Assembly: GCF_029589435.1 (NCBI RefSeq)
Contig: NZ_JARRAG010000002.1
Span: 744,001 to 808,000 of the forward strand
Reading direction: 5' to 3'
DNA: 64,000 nt
Source: Paludisphaera mucosa
GTDB taxonomy: Bacteria; Planctomycetota; Planctomycetia; Isosphaerales; Isosphaeraceae
Position 1 is the first letter of the stretch. Each line of letters starts with the position of its first letter. Shown here in pieces: positions 17,434 through 27,500 of this stretch. The position numbers and the translations under genes are program-made. The notes beneath the pieces are model-generated. The model saw nothing but the letters and a program-made list of their open reading frames with translations, searched no databases and was not told the origin of the DNA.

Positions 17434-19001
17434 CGAACGACGATCTCGAAGGCCGCCTGGCCCGGCTCCGCGCCGAGTGGCCCGTCGACTCGATGGTGGA
17501 CGCCGTGACGGCCCGGATCGAGGCCGAACCGCCCCGCCGCAGGCCGCGACGGGCGCGACGGCTCGCCGGGATGGCGGCCTCGGGCCTGGGCCTGCTGGGG
17601 GTGCTGACGCTCGCCTGGCTCATGATCGCGAGCCGACCGACGACGCTGCTCGCGGCCGTTCAGCGAGGCCTGGAGAAGGCGAACGCGGCGCACCTCATCT
17701 TCAACGGCACGGACGAAAAGGGCGTGGAGCATCGCGGCGACGCCTGGTACGTCAAGGGCCGGGGCGTCCGCATGGAGGAACCCGGCCGGGTGATCGTCGA
17801 GGACCTGACGAACCAGTGGTCGTGGCGGACCGACGCGGGCGAGCCGGTCGTGATCCGCCAGCGCACGCCCGGGTTCTTCGCGACCCAGCTCCCGCAGATG
17901 ATGGCCCTGCAGGCGAGCCCCGACGGCTGGAAACGCGAGCGGTCGCCCGAGCTGGATCGCGACGTCGACGGCCGCGCCTGCCGGGGCTACACCTTCAACG
18001 CCCCCCCCGAACTGTTCCCCGGCCGCCCCGCCCCCCGCGCCGTCCTCCTGGCCGACGCCGAGGAACTCGTCCGCGAGCTGGCGGTCGAGGAGCGTCGCGA
18101 GGACGGGACCTGGCGGCGGGCGCGCGAGGTCCGGATCGAGTACGACCCGCCGATCCCGCCCGGGAAGCTCGCGTTCGGCCCGCCCGACGGCGGCCGCGTG
18201 ATCGACCGCGATGAGGCCTTCCACGGCCGCTTCCCGCTCGACCGGGCGCTGCACCGCGTCGAGCTGGGGGGGCTGATCCTGGCGGTCCACGTCGTCCAGC
18301 CCCTGGTGGATCGCGAGGGTTTCTACGTCGTCTCCTCGGTGCGCGGGACCGCCGAGTTCCTCAGGCGACACCCGCCCCGCCGCCGCCCGCTCAACCCCGA
18401 GCGGGTCGACCTCGACGTGGCCTTCCAGCGGATCGGCAACGGGATGTACGGGACGTCGTACGACATGGTCGGCCTGGGCGACGCGACCCGCGACGGCGTC
18501 GAGTACGGCTGGTGGCTGATCGTCCCCCGACGGTTCTTCCGGCTCAAGGACGGCCGCCGCGAATACGTGCGCGACGGCGAGCTGGGGCCGGCGGCGGGCG
18601 AGCCCGCCCGCCTCGACGACCTTCCCGGCAAGGCGCGAATCCCGCTGCGGGCGACCTACTGGGATCCCGCGTTCCGCGACCAAAGGGGGGCGCTCGGCGA
18701 GGTCTCGACGTGGGCCGAGGTCCCCATCCCGCCCGACCGCGACGCGACGACGATCGAGGCCGTCGCCGCCCGCGCCCGCCGCGACCTGATCGACATGGGG
18801 GGCGGCGCCGCCGGCTACACGCTCCTCGGCATCGCCGCCGACGCGAAGCCCGACGCCTCGAACGGCCGCCCCATGTCCCACTTCCTCCCCGAATCCATCA
18901 CCGACGCCGACTTCGCCGCCGCCGTCCGTCGCGGCCTGGACGACCTTCGCGGCTGGGACCAGATCGGCGACGTCGAGATGTCTCAGCCGCCCCCGCCCTG
19001 A
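17430..19001 (+). CDS. Single-pass membrane protein, putative anti-sigma partner
   Basis: 523 aa, coupled to the sigma factor by an ATGA overlap. A short N-terminal cytoplasmic part of about 45 residues (MTNDDLEGRLARLRAEWPVDSMVDAVTARIEAE) is followed by an Arg-rich stop and one membrane helix (LAGMAASGLGLLGVLTLAWLMIA, about residues 47-69). Next comes a large extracytoplasmic region of 450 residues beginning VQRGLEKANAAHLIFNGTDEKG, like the outer-membrane-lipoprotein-sorting-type beta domains planctomycetes attach to anti-sigma proteins. I see no zinc-binding HxxxCxxC motif, so if it is an anti-sigma factor it is not of the ZAS type. Its last 19 bases overlap the convergent DUF4261 gene. Confidence 0.72.
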   Translation: MTNDDLEGRLARLRAEWPVDSMVDAVTARIEAEPPRRRPRRARRLAGMAASGLGLLGVLTLAWLMIASRPTTLLAAVQRGLEKANAAHLIFNGTDEKGVEHRGDAWYVKGRGVRMEEPGRVIVEDLTNQWSWRTDAGEPVVIRQRTPGFFATQLPQMMALQASPDGWKRERSPELDRDVDGRACRGYTFNAPPELFPGRPAPRAVLLADAEELVRELAVEERREDGTWRRAREVRIEYDPPIPPGKLAFGPPDGGRVIDRDEAFHGRFPLDRALHRVELGGLILAVHVVQPLVDREGFYVVSSVRGTAEFLRRHPPRRRPLNPERVDLDVAFQRIGNGMYGTSYDMVGLGDATRDGVEYGWWLIVPRRFFRLKDGRREYVRDGELGPAAGEPARLDDLPGKARIPLRATYWDPAFRDQRGALGEVSTWAEVPIPPDRDATTIEAVAARARRDLIDMGGGAAGYTLLGIAADAKPDASNGRPMSHFLPESITDADFAAAVRRGLDDLRGWDQIGDVEMSQPPPP

Positions 19002-19867
19002 TCCCGATCGGCGCGCCCGGCCGCCGTGTGGGGCGGGCCGGGGTCGACGTTCAGGACGATGCGGGCGGGGTTGAGGATGGAGTCCTCGTGCCGGCACATC
19101 CAGCGGCTGCCGGGCGTGAGGCCTTCGATGGTGTGGCCGTCCGCGATGAGGTCGCCCTCGTCGAAGAGGTAGCAGCCGGTGTTCGCCAGCAGGGTCGCCA
19201 CCTCGCTCGGGTCGAGGTCGCGGAAATGGCATTGGAGGTCGCGCACGCCCAGGGCCGCGAGGCCCAGCGTGTCCATGAGCATGTCGCCGGGGGAGTCGCT
19301 GATCTTGTAGAACCGGACGTTCATCGCGCCGGCGAAGAGGCGGTCGGCGCCCCCTTCGCGATAGGCTTCCAGCCAGATCGCCGGGTCGACGAACCGCCCG
19401 GCGGGCCACCAGTGGATCGCCAGCGCCGGCGCGACCTGGAGCACGGCCGCCAGCACGTCCTCGAAGATCTCGATCCGCGCCTGGTAGTCGAGGGAGCCGG
19501 TCATCATGTCGGTCAGCAAGGCGCTCGAACGGCGGCGGGCGAAGGCCTGCCGGGCGTCCGGGAAGCTCCACGACTGGCCGAGGTGGTCTTCCATCATCGC
19601 CGTGAGCCGCAACGGCGCGTCGGTCGCCAGCAGGAACGTCTGGGGGCGGATCACCGCGCCGCTCAGCTCGACGGCGTGGTCGGGATGGACGAACCCCAGG
19701 GTCTTCACCTCGCCCCCGCCCGCGCCGAGGTCGCCCAGGGGCTGCGCGGCGGGGCGGCGGACCCGGACCGCCCGCAGGAGTTCCTCGCCGTCGATCGCCA
19801 GGGGCGTCTCGTAGAGGATCTCGACGCCGTAGGTCTGGGCGAATCCGGCGGGCTCGGCCTCGGCCAT
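18983..19867 (-). CDS. DUF4261 domain-containing protein
   Basis: 294 aa, cytoplasmic by composition (no signal peptide). The block DYQARIEIFEDVLAAVLQVAPALAIHWWPAGRFVDPAIWLEAY and the later NVRFYKISDSPGDMLMDTLGLAALGVRDLQCHFRDLDPSEVATLL are typical of DUF4261 proteins, which also include members encoded near type VI or toxin-immunity loci. No such partner is visible here. The start at 19867 (MAEAEPAGFAQTYGVEILYE) is the first in-frame ATG; upstream AGGAGT on the minus strand fits a ribosome binding site. Function unknown. Confidence 0.75.
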   Translation of the reverse strand: MAEAEPAGFAQTYGVEILYETPLAIDGEELLRAVRVRRPAAQPLGDLGAGGGEVKTLGFVHPDHAVELSGAVIRPQTFLLATDAPLRLTAMMEDHLGQSWSFPDARQAFARRRSSALLTDMMTGSLDYQARIEIFEDVLAAVLQVAPALAIHWWPAGRFVDPAIWLEAYREGGADRLFAGAMNVRFYKISDSPGDMLMDTLGLAALGVRDLQCHFRDLDPSEVATLLANTGCYLFDEGDLIADGHTIEGLTPGSRWMCRHEDSILNPARIVLNVDPGPPHTAAGRADRDQGGGG

Positions 19868-19891
19868 GGGTGACTCCTGAGAGGTTGGATC

Positions 19892-21412
19892 TCATTCGGG
19901 TGGGGTCGTGGCGAAGATCCGGACGGAGCCGGCGCCGACGTCGAGCGCGAAGACCTGCCGCACGGCCGCCGGTCGATCGGCCGCGAACCGCTCCAGGGGC
20001 GAGGCGACGGCGCGGGCGTAGCGGTCGGAGTCGACGACCAGATAGGCCACGCCGTATCGGCGGATCGTCGCGGCGATCGCGTCGGGGTCGGCGTCGAGCG
20101 AGCCCGGGCGTTCGGAGGTCTCGACTTCCAGGGCCTGCCGGCCGGTGCGCAGGAAGACCTCGCCGGGGTGGCGGGTCAGGACCGGGCCGGGGCGCTCGGC
20201 GTCGTCGCGGAGCCAGGCGCAGGCCGCGTCGAACGCCGGGTCGCGATCGCCCCTCAGTCGGAGGTCGGCGGTGGCGGCCGCGTAGGCCGAATACGGCAGC
20301 GCTGCCAGCAGCACGAGCCGCGCCGCGAGGGTCCGCACGCGTCGCAGCCCCAGCTTCCGTGCGACCCGCGCCAGGCCTTCGACCGCGCCGACGAGCAGGC
20401 AGGGGATCGTCGGGATCAGGAAGCGGCCGGCCTCGGTGTAGGGCCAGACGACCAGCAGGCCGAGCGTCGCGAAGCCGACCAGGCCCGCGAGCCGGCGTCG
20501 GGGATCTTTCAGAGCGAAGAGCCAGCCCGCGAGCACGATCGACGTCGCCAGCGCCGCCCACGCGACGGCCGCCGCCCGCGCCTTCGGCGACCGGCCGAAG
20601 ACCGTCGCGAACTCGACCGCCGGCGCCGTCAGCTGGTCGGGGATCCGCCCGGCGTAGAAGACGAGCTGCTCGGGGAACGTCGCCGCGACGCCGAACGCCG
20701 CCCGCCACAGCAGCCCCGCCTGGGTCCGGCTCGCGCCCTCGCGGCCGACCGCCGCCGACCAGGCGACCCAGGGCGCGACCAGCAGGCCGGCCGCGACGAT
20801 CGCCGTCGCCAGCGTCCGCCGCCGGCCCCGGGCGGCCTGGTCGAGGATCACGGCCGCGAGCAGGGCCAGGCCGACCTGCCTCGTCAGCATCGCCGCGCCG
20901 AGCGTCGCGCCCAGCAGCAGCCCGCGGACGAGCTCGTCGCGAGGCCGGCGCGCGGCGGCCAGCAGGACGGCGACACAGCCCAGCAGCTCGAAGAGGGGCT
21001 CCGACTGGATCCCCGACCCGGTCCGGGTCCAGGCCCAGTTCACCGCCAGGGCCAGGCCGAGGGCGAGCGCGGCGGGCCGGGCGTACATCGTCCGGAACCA
21101 TCGCCAGGCGGCGAGCGTCGCCCCCGCGGCGCAGGCGATCGAGGCCGCGTGGGCCGCGCGGTCCGAGGGGCCCGCCAGGGTCCCCGCCAGCGCCAGGAGG
21201 GTCGGATAGCCGGGCGGGAAGTGGGCGTGGCGAGGCTCGTCGGGGTGGTCGATCGCCCGGTAGCCCCGGCCTTCCCGGAGCGATCGCGCGAGCACCGCGT
21301 AGCCCGCCCCGTCGTAGCGCGGCGGGGCGTCGAGATCGGCCTGGACGACCATCACGGAGGCCGCGACGAGGGCCACGAGCAGCCCGTCGATCCCTCCCCT
21401 GCGCATCCGCAT
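19892..21412 (-). CDS. GT39/ArnT-like membrane glycosyltransferase
   Basis: 506-aa polytopic protein resembling the dolichyl-phosphate-mannose/lipid-linked sugar transferase superfamily (PMT_2). The N-terminal helix is followed by an extracytoplasmic loop with the acidic motif ADLDAPPRYDGAGYAVLARSLREGRGYR, where family members have their catalytic Asp, and HFPPGYPTLLALAG. About ten helices follow, then a soluble C-terminal region (PVLTRHPGEVFLRTGRQALEV). The start at 21412 has GGGAGG seven bases upstream; a Met 35 codons further up overlaps the DUF502 stop (ATGA) and is the alternative. It probably transfers a sugar from a lipid carrier on the outer face of the inner membrane. Confidence 0.8.
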   Translation of the reverse strand: MRMRRGGIDGLLVALVAASVMVVQADLDAPPRYDGAGYAVLARSLREGRGYRAIDHPDEPRHAHFPPGYPTLLALAGTLAGPSDRAAHAASIACAAGATLAAWRWFRTMYARPAALALGLALAVNWAWTRTGSGIQSEPLFELLGCVAVLLAAARRPRDELVRGLLLGATLGAAMLTRQVGLALLAAVILDQAARGRRRTLATAIVAAGLLVAPWVAWSAAVGREGASRTQAGLLWRAAFGVAATFPEQLVFYAGRIPDQLTAPAVEFATVFGRSPKARAAAVAWAALATSIVLAGWLFALKDPRRRLAGLVGFATLGLLVVWPYTEAGRFLIPTIPCLLVGAVEGLARVARKLGLRRVRTLAARLVLLAALPYSAYAAATADLRLRGDRDPAFDAACAWLRDDAERPGPVLTRHPGEVFLRTGRQALEVETSERPGSLDADPDAIAATIRRYGVAYLVVDSDRYARAVASPLERFAADRPAAVRQVFALDVGAGSVRIFATTPPE

Positions 21413-21513
21413 CGTCCGACCTCCCGCCCCGAGGATCCCGCCCCCTGATTGGAGCAGCCGGGGGGCGGCCGGGGCAAGGGGCGAGCGAGTCGGCGGGCGC
21501 CGCCGCGTCATCT

Positions 21514-22149
21514 TCATCGAAACTGTTCGGCGGGCTCCCGTGCCTCGGGCTCCCGGCCGGCCAGGACGCTCTCGGCGAGCGCGCCCGCCCCGGTCCCGGA
21601 CCGGGTCAGGCAGGCCAGCAAGCTGAGCATCGAGGCGTCGAGGGGCCGCACCCGTTCGGCCGCGACGATGCGCACGGCCCCGCTCGTGGGCGTGGGCGAG
21701 TCGGGCAGGAAGACCGTGCAGAACCCCGGGGGCCCCCGCTCGACCAGCAGGGCGAACGCCCAGCCGTCGTCGGTCTCCACCAGCGCCGGCTCCGGCCGCG
21801 CCTCCCCGCCCAGGCCCGGGAAACCGCCCATCGCGCCGCGAACCAGGAGATACCCCGGCACCCGGTAGAGGACGGAGCGTTCCAGGAGGTCGCTGATCGA
21901 CCGGCCCGGCCGGGTGGCGACGAAGAGGCCGGCGATCAGGAAGACCGCGAGGACGGCCGCGACCGACACCAGGTCCTCGGCCAGGATCCCGAAGAAGCGA
22001 TCCTCGGGGAGCAGCCTGGCCACCGGCTGGGCGATGCGACGGAGCATCTGGTAGCCCTCGCGCGCCAGCAAGGCGACGAGCACGACGGGCGCCAGGAACA
22101 GGACGCCTCGCACGAGCGAGGCGACGAGGAACCGGCCGAGTTGCCGCAT
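21514..22149 (-). CDS. DUF502 family membrane protein
   Basis: 211 aa with two membrane helices near the N-terminus (FLVASLVRGVLFLAPVVLVALLA and LVSVAAVLAVFLIAGLFVATRPG) and the DUF502 signature between and after them (LERSVLYRVPGYLLVRGAMGGFPGLGGEARPEPALVETDDGWAFALLVERGPPGFCTVFLPDSPTPTSGAVRIV). The family is widespread with no settled function. The start at 22149 is preceded by GGAAGGG. It sits between the sigma-70 gene and the glycosyltransferase on the same strand. Confidence 0.85.
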   Translation of the reverse strand: MRQLGRFLVASLVRGVLFLAPVVLVALLAREGYQMLRRIAQPVARLLPEDRFFGILAEDLVSVAAVLAVFLIAGLFVATRPGRSISDLLERSVLYRVPGYLLVRGAMGGFPGLGGEARPEPALVETDDGWAFALLVERGPPGFCTVFLPDSPTPTSGAVRIVAAERVRPLDASMLSLLACLTRSGTGAGALAESVLAGREPEAREPAEQFR

Positions 22150-22211
22150 GACGATCCACCCTTCCGTTCGGCCCGGGGCCCGATCGCCCCGGCCGTCCTC
22201 CGATGGTCGGC

Positions 22212-23207
22212 TCATCGCGTGCGAGGAACAAGGCGGCTCCGCCCGAAGGCGGCGACTTCGGCCCCTTCGGGGCGACGGCCCCTCTCCCGCGTCAGCAGGC
22301 GGCGGCGGCGAGGCGGGGCTGGGTGTAGGCGGCGGCGGGCGGCGGGCGGGGCGGGCTTCGACGCGGCGGGGGCGGGGGGCGGCCGGGCGGCCGTGTCGAG
22401 CTTGCGGATGGCGCGGAGTTCGAGCTTGCGGACCCACTCGCGGGTGATGCCCAGGCGGTCGCCGATCTCCTTGAGGGTCAGCGGGGCGACGCCCTGCAGG
22501 CCGTAGCGGTAGGTCAGGACCATCCGCTCGCGCTCGTCGAGCACCCGCATGCGGCGGAAGAGGTCGGCGCGGTCGTCGCGGGCCTCCAGGTCGGCGGACG
22601 GGCCCTCGTCGGGGTCGACGGAGTCGTCGGGCGACCAGTAGTCGTCCTCGTCGGCCGCGCCGCTCTCCAGCTTCACCTGGTTCGCCCGCTTCGCCTTGAC
22701 GACCAGGGACTTCTGCATCTCGGTCAGGCCGAGGTGGCCGGCGATCTCGTCGAAGCTCGGGGCCCGGACGAGTTCGCGGGTCAGCAGCCGCTCGGCGCGC
22801 CGCCACTTGGTCAGGAGCCCGACCATGTGGGCCGGCAGCCGGATCGTCGTCGCCGTGTTGATCAGGGCGTGGCGGATGGCCTGCTTGATCCAGTAGCCGG
22901 CGTAGGTGCTGAACCGGGTGCCGAACCGGGGGTCGTACTCCTCGGAGGCGCGGATCAGGCCCAGGTTGCCCTCGCCGATGAGGTCGTCGAGCGTCATGCC
23001 GCGGCCCTGGTAGTCGCGGGCGATCCGGACGACCAGGCGCAGATTGGCGGCGATCATCCGGGTCCGGGCGTCGTCGTCGCCGAGGGCGATCTCGGCCGCC
23101 AGGCGACGCTCGTCGTCGGCCGTCAGCAGGGACACCTCGTTGATGTCGTGGAAGTAGGTTTGCAGGTCGTGCGAAACGCCGCAGTCCTTCGCTTCGATGC
23201 GAGACAT
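22212..23207 (-). CDS. Primary-like RNA polymerase sigma-70 factor (RpoD/SigA family)
   Basis: 331 aa from the ATG at 23207, with GGGAG seven bases upstream. It has sigma region 1.2 (DLQTYFHDINEVSLLTADDERRLAAEI), region 2 (RMIAANLRLVVRIARDYQGRGMTLDDLIGEGNLGLIRASEEYDPRFGTRFSTYAGYWIKQAIRHAL), region 3 (IRLPAHMVGLLTKWRRAERLLTRELVRAPSFDEIAGHLG) and region 4 (LDERERMVLTYRYGLQGVAPLTLKEIGDRLGITREWVRKLELRAIRKL). It lacks the long region 1.1 of housekeeping RpoD, so it is probably a group 2-type factor. The tail after region 4 is about 55 residues rich in Arg, Pro and Ala. Confidence 0.93.
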   Translation of the reverse strand: MSRIEAKDCGVSHDLQTYFHDINEVSLLTADDERRLAAEIALGDDDARTRMIAANLRLVVRIARDYQGRGMTLDDLIGEGNLGLIRASEEYDPRFGTRFSTYAGYWIKQAIRHALINTATTIRLPAHMVGLLTKWRRAERLLTRELVRAPSFDEIAGHLGLTEMQKSLVVKAKRANQVKLESGAADEDDYWSPDDSVDPDEGPSADLEARDDRADLFRRMRVLDERERMVLTYRYGLQGVAPLTLKEIGDRLGITREWVRKLELRAIRKLDTAARPPPAPAASKPAPPAARRRLHPAPPRRRRLLTRERGRRPEGAEVAAFGRSRLVPRTR

Positions 23208-23747
23208 GAACGTACTCCCGGCCTTGGACGCCGTTTCGTGGTGCGTTTTCACGGAGGCGGATTCATTCGCTGGTGGCGGGCGCTCCGGGGAGGAGGAGGG
23301 AGACGTGGCGCCGGCTCCGAAAGCCGCCTTGCGTCCGCCGCACGTCCATGCCTCCAGCCTTGGAAGGAGCAACACACGATCAGTTGCAATGGCCTGAGAA
23401 AACCGGACATGGTTTCTGAATTTTTTTAGGCTCAAGACCCGATCATCGAGCTGGCGGCGGGAGGAGGATGCCGACGACCTGCACCCATCGGCCCGGCGGA
23501 CGGGTGCAAATCGGGCGCAGGGGGACCGGCGTGCGATCCGACAGATTCGGCGCGATCGGCCGATGCGGAAGAAATTCCGGAAGGGAGGCTGGTATTCCCC
23601 TCCTCGACATTGTTTAATTAACCAATATGCGGCCTGACCCCTCCATGCGATCATCAACGGAGGTTTCCCCCACGATCCCCATGCGACGATGAGGTCGCGT
23701 GAATTCCTCGGTTCCCGTATGACGGCGGTTCCTGGAAGAGGCGGCGC
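23208..23747. other. 540-bp divergent intergenic region between two sigma factor genes
   Basis: The longest gap in the window. It has two AT-rich patches unusual for this genome, near 23380-23440 (including a TTTTTTT run) and 23608-23632 (TTGTTTAATTAACCAATATG). On the plus strand TCGACA (23605-23610), 16 bp and TATGCG is a weak candidate promoter for the ECF sigma gene. I see no RNA gene or repeat. Confidence 0.5.
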
Positions 23748-24512
23748 GTGAGCGAGGGCGGCGCGCCCACGCCGCGAGGCCGGCCGACGCGTTCCACGCA
23801 AGGGGACGAACCGGTGAAGAAGCCGACGGATGAAGACGAGACGGACGTGATCCCCACGATGGCGCCGACGCCGGCGTCGGATCTCGACGCGGATCCGCAG
23901 GTCGAAGACGACCCGGGCGAGGACCTCTCGCGGGACGTCCCCGAGCTGATCGCGCGAGCCCGGGCCGGGGACGACGACGCGATCCGGACGTTCGTGGGCC
24001 GATACGAGCCCGAGGTCCGGATGATGGTGCGCGAGCGCCTGCCGCGCCGCCTGCGCACGCAGTTCGACTCGATGGACTTCGTGCAGGCCGTCTGGAAGAG
24101 CTTCCTGGTGGACCTCAAGGGGGGCTCGCAGGAGTTCGCCAACTCGCGGCACCTGCGGGGGTTCCTGGCGGGCGTGGCCCGCAACAAGGTGTACGAGCAG
24201 GACCGGCGGCTGACCCGGACCGCCAAGTACGCGGTGGGCCGGGAGGAGCCGATCTACGTCCGCCGGGGCGACCGCGAGATCGCGATCGACCTGCCCGCGG
24301 CCGACCCGTCGCCCAGCGAGAACGTCCAGGCGAGCGACCGCCTGGCGCTCCTGACCGCCGGCCGGCCCACCCAGGAGGTCGAGGTCTTGTCGCTCCGCCA
24401 CGAGGGCCGGACGATCGACGAGATCGCCGCGCGGCTGAAGGTCGACGAGCGGACGGTGCGGCGGATCATCCAGGCGGCGCGCGAGCGGATGGAGGCCCGG
24501 GGATGGGCGTGA
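23748..24512 (+). CDS. ECF-type sigma factor coupled to a Ser/Thr kinase
   Basis: 254 aa, GTG start with GGAAGAGG upstream. An acidic, disordered N-terminal extension of about 65 residues precedes sigma region 2 (LIARARAGDDDAIRTFVGRYEPEVRMMVRERLPRRLRTQFDSMDFVQAVWKSFL). Region 4 is RPTQEVEVLSLRHEGRTIDEIAARLKVDERTVRRIIQAARERM. The spacing and wording match the planctomycete ECF groups that are encoded next to protein kinases. The kinase gene begins 10 bp inside this gene, so the two are co-translated and the kinase is the likely regulator of the sigma factor. Confidence 0.9.
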   Translation: MSEGGAPTPRGRPTRSTQGDEPVKKPTDEDETDVIPTMAPTPASDLDADPQVEDDPGEDLSRDVPELIARARAGDDDAIRTFVGRYEPEVRMMVRERLPRRLRTQFDSMDFVQAVWKSFLVDLKGGSQEFANSRHLRGFLAGVARNKVYEQDRRLTRTAKYAVGREEPIYVRRGDREIAIDLPAADPSPSENVQASDRLALLTAGRPTQEVEVLSLRHEGRTIDEIAARLKVDERTVRRIIQAARERMEARGWA

Positions 24513-27500
24513 CGTCGGACGGCCTCTCCTCCAGGCTCGCCGCGCGGGCCGGCGGGGCGGCGGCCGACGACCCCTCCGACGCCTTCTCGGCGGCGCTCGC
24601 CGACCTGGCGGACCGCTGGGAGCGGGGCGAGGCCGCGCCCGCCGAGTCCTACCTGGGCCGCGCCCGGGGCTGGTCGGCCGAGCGCGCCGTGGAGCTGATC
24701 TACCGCGAGTACCGCCTGGCGAAGTCGGCCGGCATGTCCCCCTCCAAGGCGACCTACCTGGCGCGGTTCCCCGAGTACCGCCCCGCCCTGGAACGGCTGC
24801 TCGACTTCGACGTCGCGTGCCCCGACTCGCTGCTGGACGGGCTCGACGACGACCCCCTGCCCCGGGTCGGCGACGCGATCGGCCCGTACGTGCTGGAGCG
24901 GGAGCTGGGCCGGGGCGGCTTCGCGCGGGTCTTCCTCTCCCGCCAGGCCGACCTGGAAAACCGCCCGGTCGTCGTCAAGATCACGACCAAGCCGACCCGC
25001 GAGCCCTGGCTGCTGGCCCGCGCCCGGCACCCGAACATCGTCGAGATCCTCACCCACGCCGAGGTCGACGACGGCGCGCTGCAGCTCATCGCCATGCCGT
25101 TCCTCGGCGGCGCGGCGCTCTCGACCGTCCTGGCGCGGCGGCGGGCGGGCCCGGCGGCCGGGGACGCGGGCGGGCGGCGGTTCCTCGACGACCTCGACGC
25201 CGTCTCCGCCCCCGAGCACCAGGCGACGGGCGCGCCCGGCTCCTCGCGCGCCAACCTGAGGGCGATGACCGACGCGCAGGCGTTCGCCTGGGTCGCGGCG
25301 CGGCTCGCCGAGGCGCTCGACCACGCGCGGCGGCGGGGCGTGGCGCACGGCGACGTCAAGCCGTCGAACGTCCTGATCGCGGCCGACGGGACGCCCATGC
25401 TCCTCGACTTCAACCTGGCCCAGGACTGGTCGCGGGCCGGGGCCGCCGACGCCGGCGGGACGCTCGCCTACATGGCGCCCGAGCGGCTGCTCGCGCTGGC
25501 CGGGGGCGACGAAGACCGGGCGGCCGCCGGGGTGGACGACGAGCGGGCGCACCGGGCCGACGTCTACTCGCTGGGGATGGTGCTGCTGGAGGCCCTGACC
25601 GGCTGGTCGCCGGCGCGCGAGGCCGACATGGCCCGGGGCCCGCGCCGCGGAGCGTTCGCCGAGGCCGCCCGTCGCTGCGCCGCGACCCGCGAGCGGTCCG
25701 CCTGGGTGGTCCGCCGGGCCGAGGCCGAGGCCGGCCGGGCGCTCCCCGCCGGGCTCCGCGCGATCCTGGTCCACTGCCTCCAGGCCGACCCCCGGACGCG
25801 GTACGGGCAGGGCCTGGAGCTGGCCGAGGACCTGGACCGCTGGCGGGCCGACCGGCCGCTCGCCTTCGCGCCCGAGCCCTCCCGCCTGCACGCCGCCCGC
25901 CGCTGGTCGCGGCGCAACCGCCGGCCGCTGACGGTCGCCGCCGCCGTCGCCGCCGTCGCGGCCCTCGTCGGGTCGATCCTCGTCGGCGGCGGCCGGACGC
26001 TCGAGGCCCAGGTCCGCGAGCAGGCCCTGCACCTGGTCGCCCAGCTCTACGACGACCCGGGCTCCCGGGCCATCATGCACCAGCGCCCGGGAGAGCCCGC
26101 CGCCGCCCGCCGCAACCCCTCGGACACGGCCGCCGCCGCCCTGCGCGCCCTGGGGGCGTACGACGTCCTGGAGGGCGGCGACTGGCGGGCCCGCGACCGC
26201 TTCCGCGGCCTGCCCGCCGCCGACCGCGAGGACCTGGAGCTCTGGCTGCTGGAGCAGGCCCTGCGCTACGGCCGCGTCTGGGCCCGCCGGCCCGACTCGC
26301 CCGACGACTGGAAGCGAGCCCGGGCCGTGCTCGACGCCGCCTGCGGGGGGACGTGGCCGGCCCCCCTGCGCGAGCTCCGCGACCGCCTCGCCCGCCAGAT
26401 CGGCGACGCCGGCGCCCCGGCCGCGGGACCGGCCGTCCCGCCCGGCCCCGCCCCCGCCTGGATCGACGCCTACCTCCGGGGGGTCGCCGCCGAGGTCGAC
26501 GACGAGGAGAGCGAGGGGGGCTCGGACGCCGGCGCACGCCGCGCAGCCGGGTTCTACCGCGACCTGCTGGCGCTCCGCCCGGGCTCGTTCTGGGGCCGTT
26601 ACCGCTCGGCCGTCGTCGCCTTCACCCTGTCGCGCTGGGCCGAGGCCGAGGCCGACGTCGCGGCCTGCTGCCTGCGGCGGCCCGGCAACGCGGCCCTACT
26701 CCTGGTCTACGGCACCTGCCTCCACAAGCTGGGCCGCGACGACGAGGCCCTCGAGCAGTGCAACCGCGCGATCGACGCGGCCCCCGACCAGGCCGAGTTC
26801 GTCCAGCTCCGCGCCTTCATCCGGGCCGAGGGGCCGGCGCTCGACGTCCTGAAGCGGGACATCGACCGCTACGAGATGCTCCGCCGGGCGCTCCCCGAGC
26901 GGTTCCTCCAGGAGGCCCCGGAGGGGGGCGACGAACTCTCCACGACCGGCCGCGACCTGCCCCTGGCCCCGCGGCGGGCGGACGGCGAGCGGCCCGCGCA
27001 GGACGAGGTCGGCGCCGGCGAGCTGGACGCCCGGGCGGTCCTCGCCTCCCGGATCCGCGAGGCCGAGCTGCCCCCGGGCCGACCCTCGCGCCCTCCCACC
27101 CTCCGCGAGCGCGACCCGCGTCGGCTCGCCCTGGCCGTCGCCGAGGTCGGCAAGCTCCTGGCCCTCGACCCGTCCAACCTGGTGGCGCGAGTCGACTGGA
27201 TGTGCCTGGCGATCTGCCAGCATCGTCCCCTCGAGGCCGAGCGGGAACTCGAACGCGTGCTCTCCGACCCCCGCCTGCTCGAGTACGCGCGGTACGCCCC
27301 CGAGCGGCTCGACGCCCTGCACTTCGCCTGCACCCTGTTCGCCGGCGAGAAGCAGTTCACCCAGGCCCTCCGCCTGGCGCGCAAGATCGTCGACCTGAGC
27401 CTGGAGGTCGGCGGCCGCGCCCCCGGCCGCGCCCTCTACACGCTGGCCATGGTCGAGGGCGTGGGCGCGGCCTACAACCGCAAGTGGGTCGTGCACTCGG

